From: Georgenia yuyongxinii
GTDB lineage: Bacteria > Actinomycetota > Actinomycetes > Actinomycetales > Actinomycetaceae
Reading direction: 5' to 3'
Length of the DNA stretch: 64,000 bases
NCBI RefSeq assembly: GCF_006352065.1
Contig: NZ_CP040915.1
Coordinates: 2,418,001-2,482,000, forward strand
The notes under the pieces were generated by a model. That model saw nothing but the letters and a program-made list of their open reading frames with translations. It did no database searches and had not been told where the DNA came from. The translations under genes and the position numbers were made by a program. Of the stretch, positions 62,825-64,000 are shown piece after piece. Within the stretch, counting starts at the first letter, position 1. The number at the start of each line of letters is the position of its first letter.

Positions 62825-62859
62825 TCTGATACTGGCAGTTTGATCACAGATATTTCAAG
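62825..62859 (-). promoter_or_regulatory. Promoter and operator-like site, Liv operon
   Basis: On the minus strand TTGAAA (62853-62858) is followed after 18 bases by CAGTAT (62829-62834), placing the transcript start about 65 bases before the binding-protein ATG. TTTGATCACAGATATTTCAAG at 62839-62859 covers the -35 box; TTTGATCA and TCAA half sites match the 47158 and 49004 elements but with longer spacing. Confidence 0.6.
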
Positions 62860-62940
62860 GAGTCTTGGTAAAGATCTTGTTACGGTCCTGCGTTCGGAGC
62901 GCCGGTCACCGTGCTGCGTGCGCGGGGGCGCGCCCGCCAC

Positions 62941-63008
62941 CGACCGAGGGTCTTTGGGCCGAGCGAGCGTGGCCAACCATGCTCGCTCGGCCCCACGACC
63001 CTCGGTCG
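62941..63008. terminator. Long nested hairpin after the flavin monooxygenase gene
   Basis: Outer arms 62941-62952 and 62997-63008 are perfect over 12 bases. After a 3 x 3 internal loop an inner stem of 13 pairs (62956-62968 with 62981-62993) closes a 12-base loop. It lies 27 bases past the monooxygenase stop on the minus strand and is the likely terminator that insulates the Liv promoter. No T-run follows. Confidence 0.75.
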
Positions 63009-63035
63009 ACGCAGACGCCCCGGAGGGGATCGTCC

Positions 63036-64000
63036 CTACGAGGCCGGGACCGGCACCGAAGCCGCGGCGCCGACGATGCTGCGGTACTTCTCGACGACGG
63101 CGTCGGGGTCGCCGGCCGGGAGGATCGCCGCGATGTGGGCGTCCGGGCGCAGCAGGACCACCACGTCCTCCCCCACGCCGAGCCGGCGGCGCAGCCGCTC
63201 CGAGGGGTCGAAGAGGGCCCGGTCGCGTAGCCCGGAGTCGTGCGGGGCGTCCCAGCGGCTGACCACGTAGTGCCGCAGGCCCGGCCGCGTCGGGCCGGGG
63301 ATGTTCGGCTGCCGGCGGGCGTCGGTGAAGTGGAGCGCGACGAACGAGTTCGCGCACAGGTCGTGCACGTACGTCTGGCCGTCGGGCCCGAAGACCGGCA
63401 GGTCGGGTGCGCGGTCCCCCGCCGTGACGGGCAGCGGCACGTCGCCGGACTTGACCATCGACCACTCGCCGTCGCCGTCCACGTCGAGCTTCACGCCGAG
63501 CAGGGCGCGGGTGAACGCGTTGCCCCAGTTGCCCTCACCCATGGCGGGTGCGCCCTCGGCCCGGCGGCCCATGTTCGCGCGCGCCGCCTCGGCGAGAGCC
63601 CCGGAGCCCTTGATGGCCACGGGAGCCTGCTCCTGCTCGTAGCCGGCGAGCACCGACTCGTCGGCCCAGCCCCGGAAGAGCCAGGCCAGCCGCCAGGGCA
63701 GGTTCGAGGCGTCGAGGATGCCGGTGTTGAGCCCGAGCGCCCACATCGGGGTGATGAGGTGCGCGGCGTCGCCCATGAGGAAGACCCGGCCCACGTTCCA
63801 CGTCTCGGCCACGCGGTGGTGGACGCTGTAGATGTTCGTGCCCAGGATCTCCATCGAGTCCGTCTCGCCGATGAAGCGGGCCACCTTCTCGGCGAACTCC
63901 TCCCGGGTCGGTTCCGGGCGGCCGGGGCCGAGGGGGAAGAGGAAGCGCCAGCAGTGCGGCTGGCGCACGAGCACCATCCACTCCTGCGGGTCGCCGAAGT
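63036..64000 (-). CDS. Class A aromatic flavin monooxygenase (partial)
   Basis: The C-terminal part of a PheA/TfdB/MhpA-like flavoprotein hydroxylase; the frame runs off the right edge of the window, so the N-terminal FAD motif is not visible. VFLMGDAAHLITPMWALGLN, then TGILDASNLPWRLAWLF, is the GD motif region. The segment after GDAAH-x-x-x-P reads MWALG rather than the common GGQG. A thioredoxin-like C-terminal domain follows (VTAGDRAPDLPVFGPDG to the end), as in phenol hydroxylases. It likely hydroxylates an aromatic ring at the entry of the pathway. Confidence 0.9.
   Translation of the reverse strand, partial: FGDPQEWMVLVRQPHCWRFLFPLGPGRPEPTREEFAEKVARFIGETDSMEILGTNIYSVHHRVAETWNVGRVFLMGDAAHLITPMWALGLNTGILDASNLPWRLAWLFRGWADESVLAGYEQEQAPVAIKGSGALAEAARANMGRRAEGAPAMGEGNWGNAFTRALLGVKLDVDGDGEWSMVKSGDVPLPVTAGDRAPDLPVFGPDGQTYVHDLCANSFVALHFTDARRQPNIPGPTRPGLRHYVVSRWDAPHDSGLRDRALFDPSERLRRRLGVGEDVVVLLRPDAHIAAILPAGDPDAVVEKYRSIVGAAASVPVPAS

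Overview
The window is GC-rich (roughly 70-75% by eye) with many GTG starts, strong GGAGG/AAGGAG ribosome binding sites, 4-base start/stop overlaps and several genes that look leaderless. Together with a CueP-type copper lipoprotein, a mycothiol-dependent-isomerase fold protein, DUF1918/DUF1876 and F420-type PPOX proteins, this points to an actinobacterium, most likely Micrococcales. The genus cannot be fixed from the sequence alone. It reads as chromosome: no rRNA, tRNA, CRISPR array, phage or plasmid module was seen.

Layout. (1) 1-19 kb holds small accessory genes: VOC protein, CueP, SDR, an ABC-2 exporter pair, an SRPBCC-DUF6544 fusion, a LuxR-type TPR regulator, a flavin monooxygenase, a NarL-type two-component system divergent from a membrane protein, a PIN toxin/Phd antitoxin pair and a 14-TM drug exporter. 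(2) 18-20 kb is a gene graveyard: broken DUF1579-like, DUF2075-helicase, ATP-grasp and IS1380 remnants, a nested hairpin and an orphan terminator. More broken genes lie at 2.2 kb (DUF1810), 15 kb (DUF1697) and 31 kb (CPBP protease, disrupted by a 7-bp tandem duplication). (3) 19.9-27.0 kb is a CoxD/E plus CoxG-M-L-S cluster for a molybdenum hydroxylase of the form II type (AYRGAGR active-site loop), so it is probably not a true CO dehydrogenase. (4) 27-44 kb is mixed: CinA/MoaB-like protein, WS/DGAT acyltransferase, MFS, LOG-family protein, a gene bracketed by a perfect 42-bp direct repeat, an NYN-LOTUS RNase-like protein, and an XRE-NTPase-TPR regulator beside a second ABC-2 exporter.

(5) 44.3-64 kb is the most interesting part: about 20 kb of closely packed genes that look like one uptake-and-degradation system. 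It has an NMT1/THI5-type ABC importer, molybdenum-cofactor genes (xdhC, a mocA-like cytidylyltransferase, divergent moaA), a COG1233 FAD oxidoreductase, a 4-oxalocrotonate tautomerase, a StyA-StyB fused flavin monooxygenase, an FAH-family hydrolase, a RidA deaminase, two cupins, an Ldh_2 dehydrogenase, a complete branched-chain-type (Liv) importer and a class A aromatic flavin monooxygenase that runs off the right edge. Near-identical TTTGATCA-N-ATGTCAA elements overlap the predicted -35 boxes of the NMT1 operon and the mocA/xdhC operon. A diverged relative overlaps the Liv promoter, and a half-matching one sits in front of the Ldh-cupin-RidA-FAH operon. I infer a shared repressor encoded outside the window and a nitrogen-containing aromatic or heteroaromatic substrate. 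The substrate itself cannot be read from sequence.
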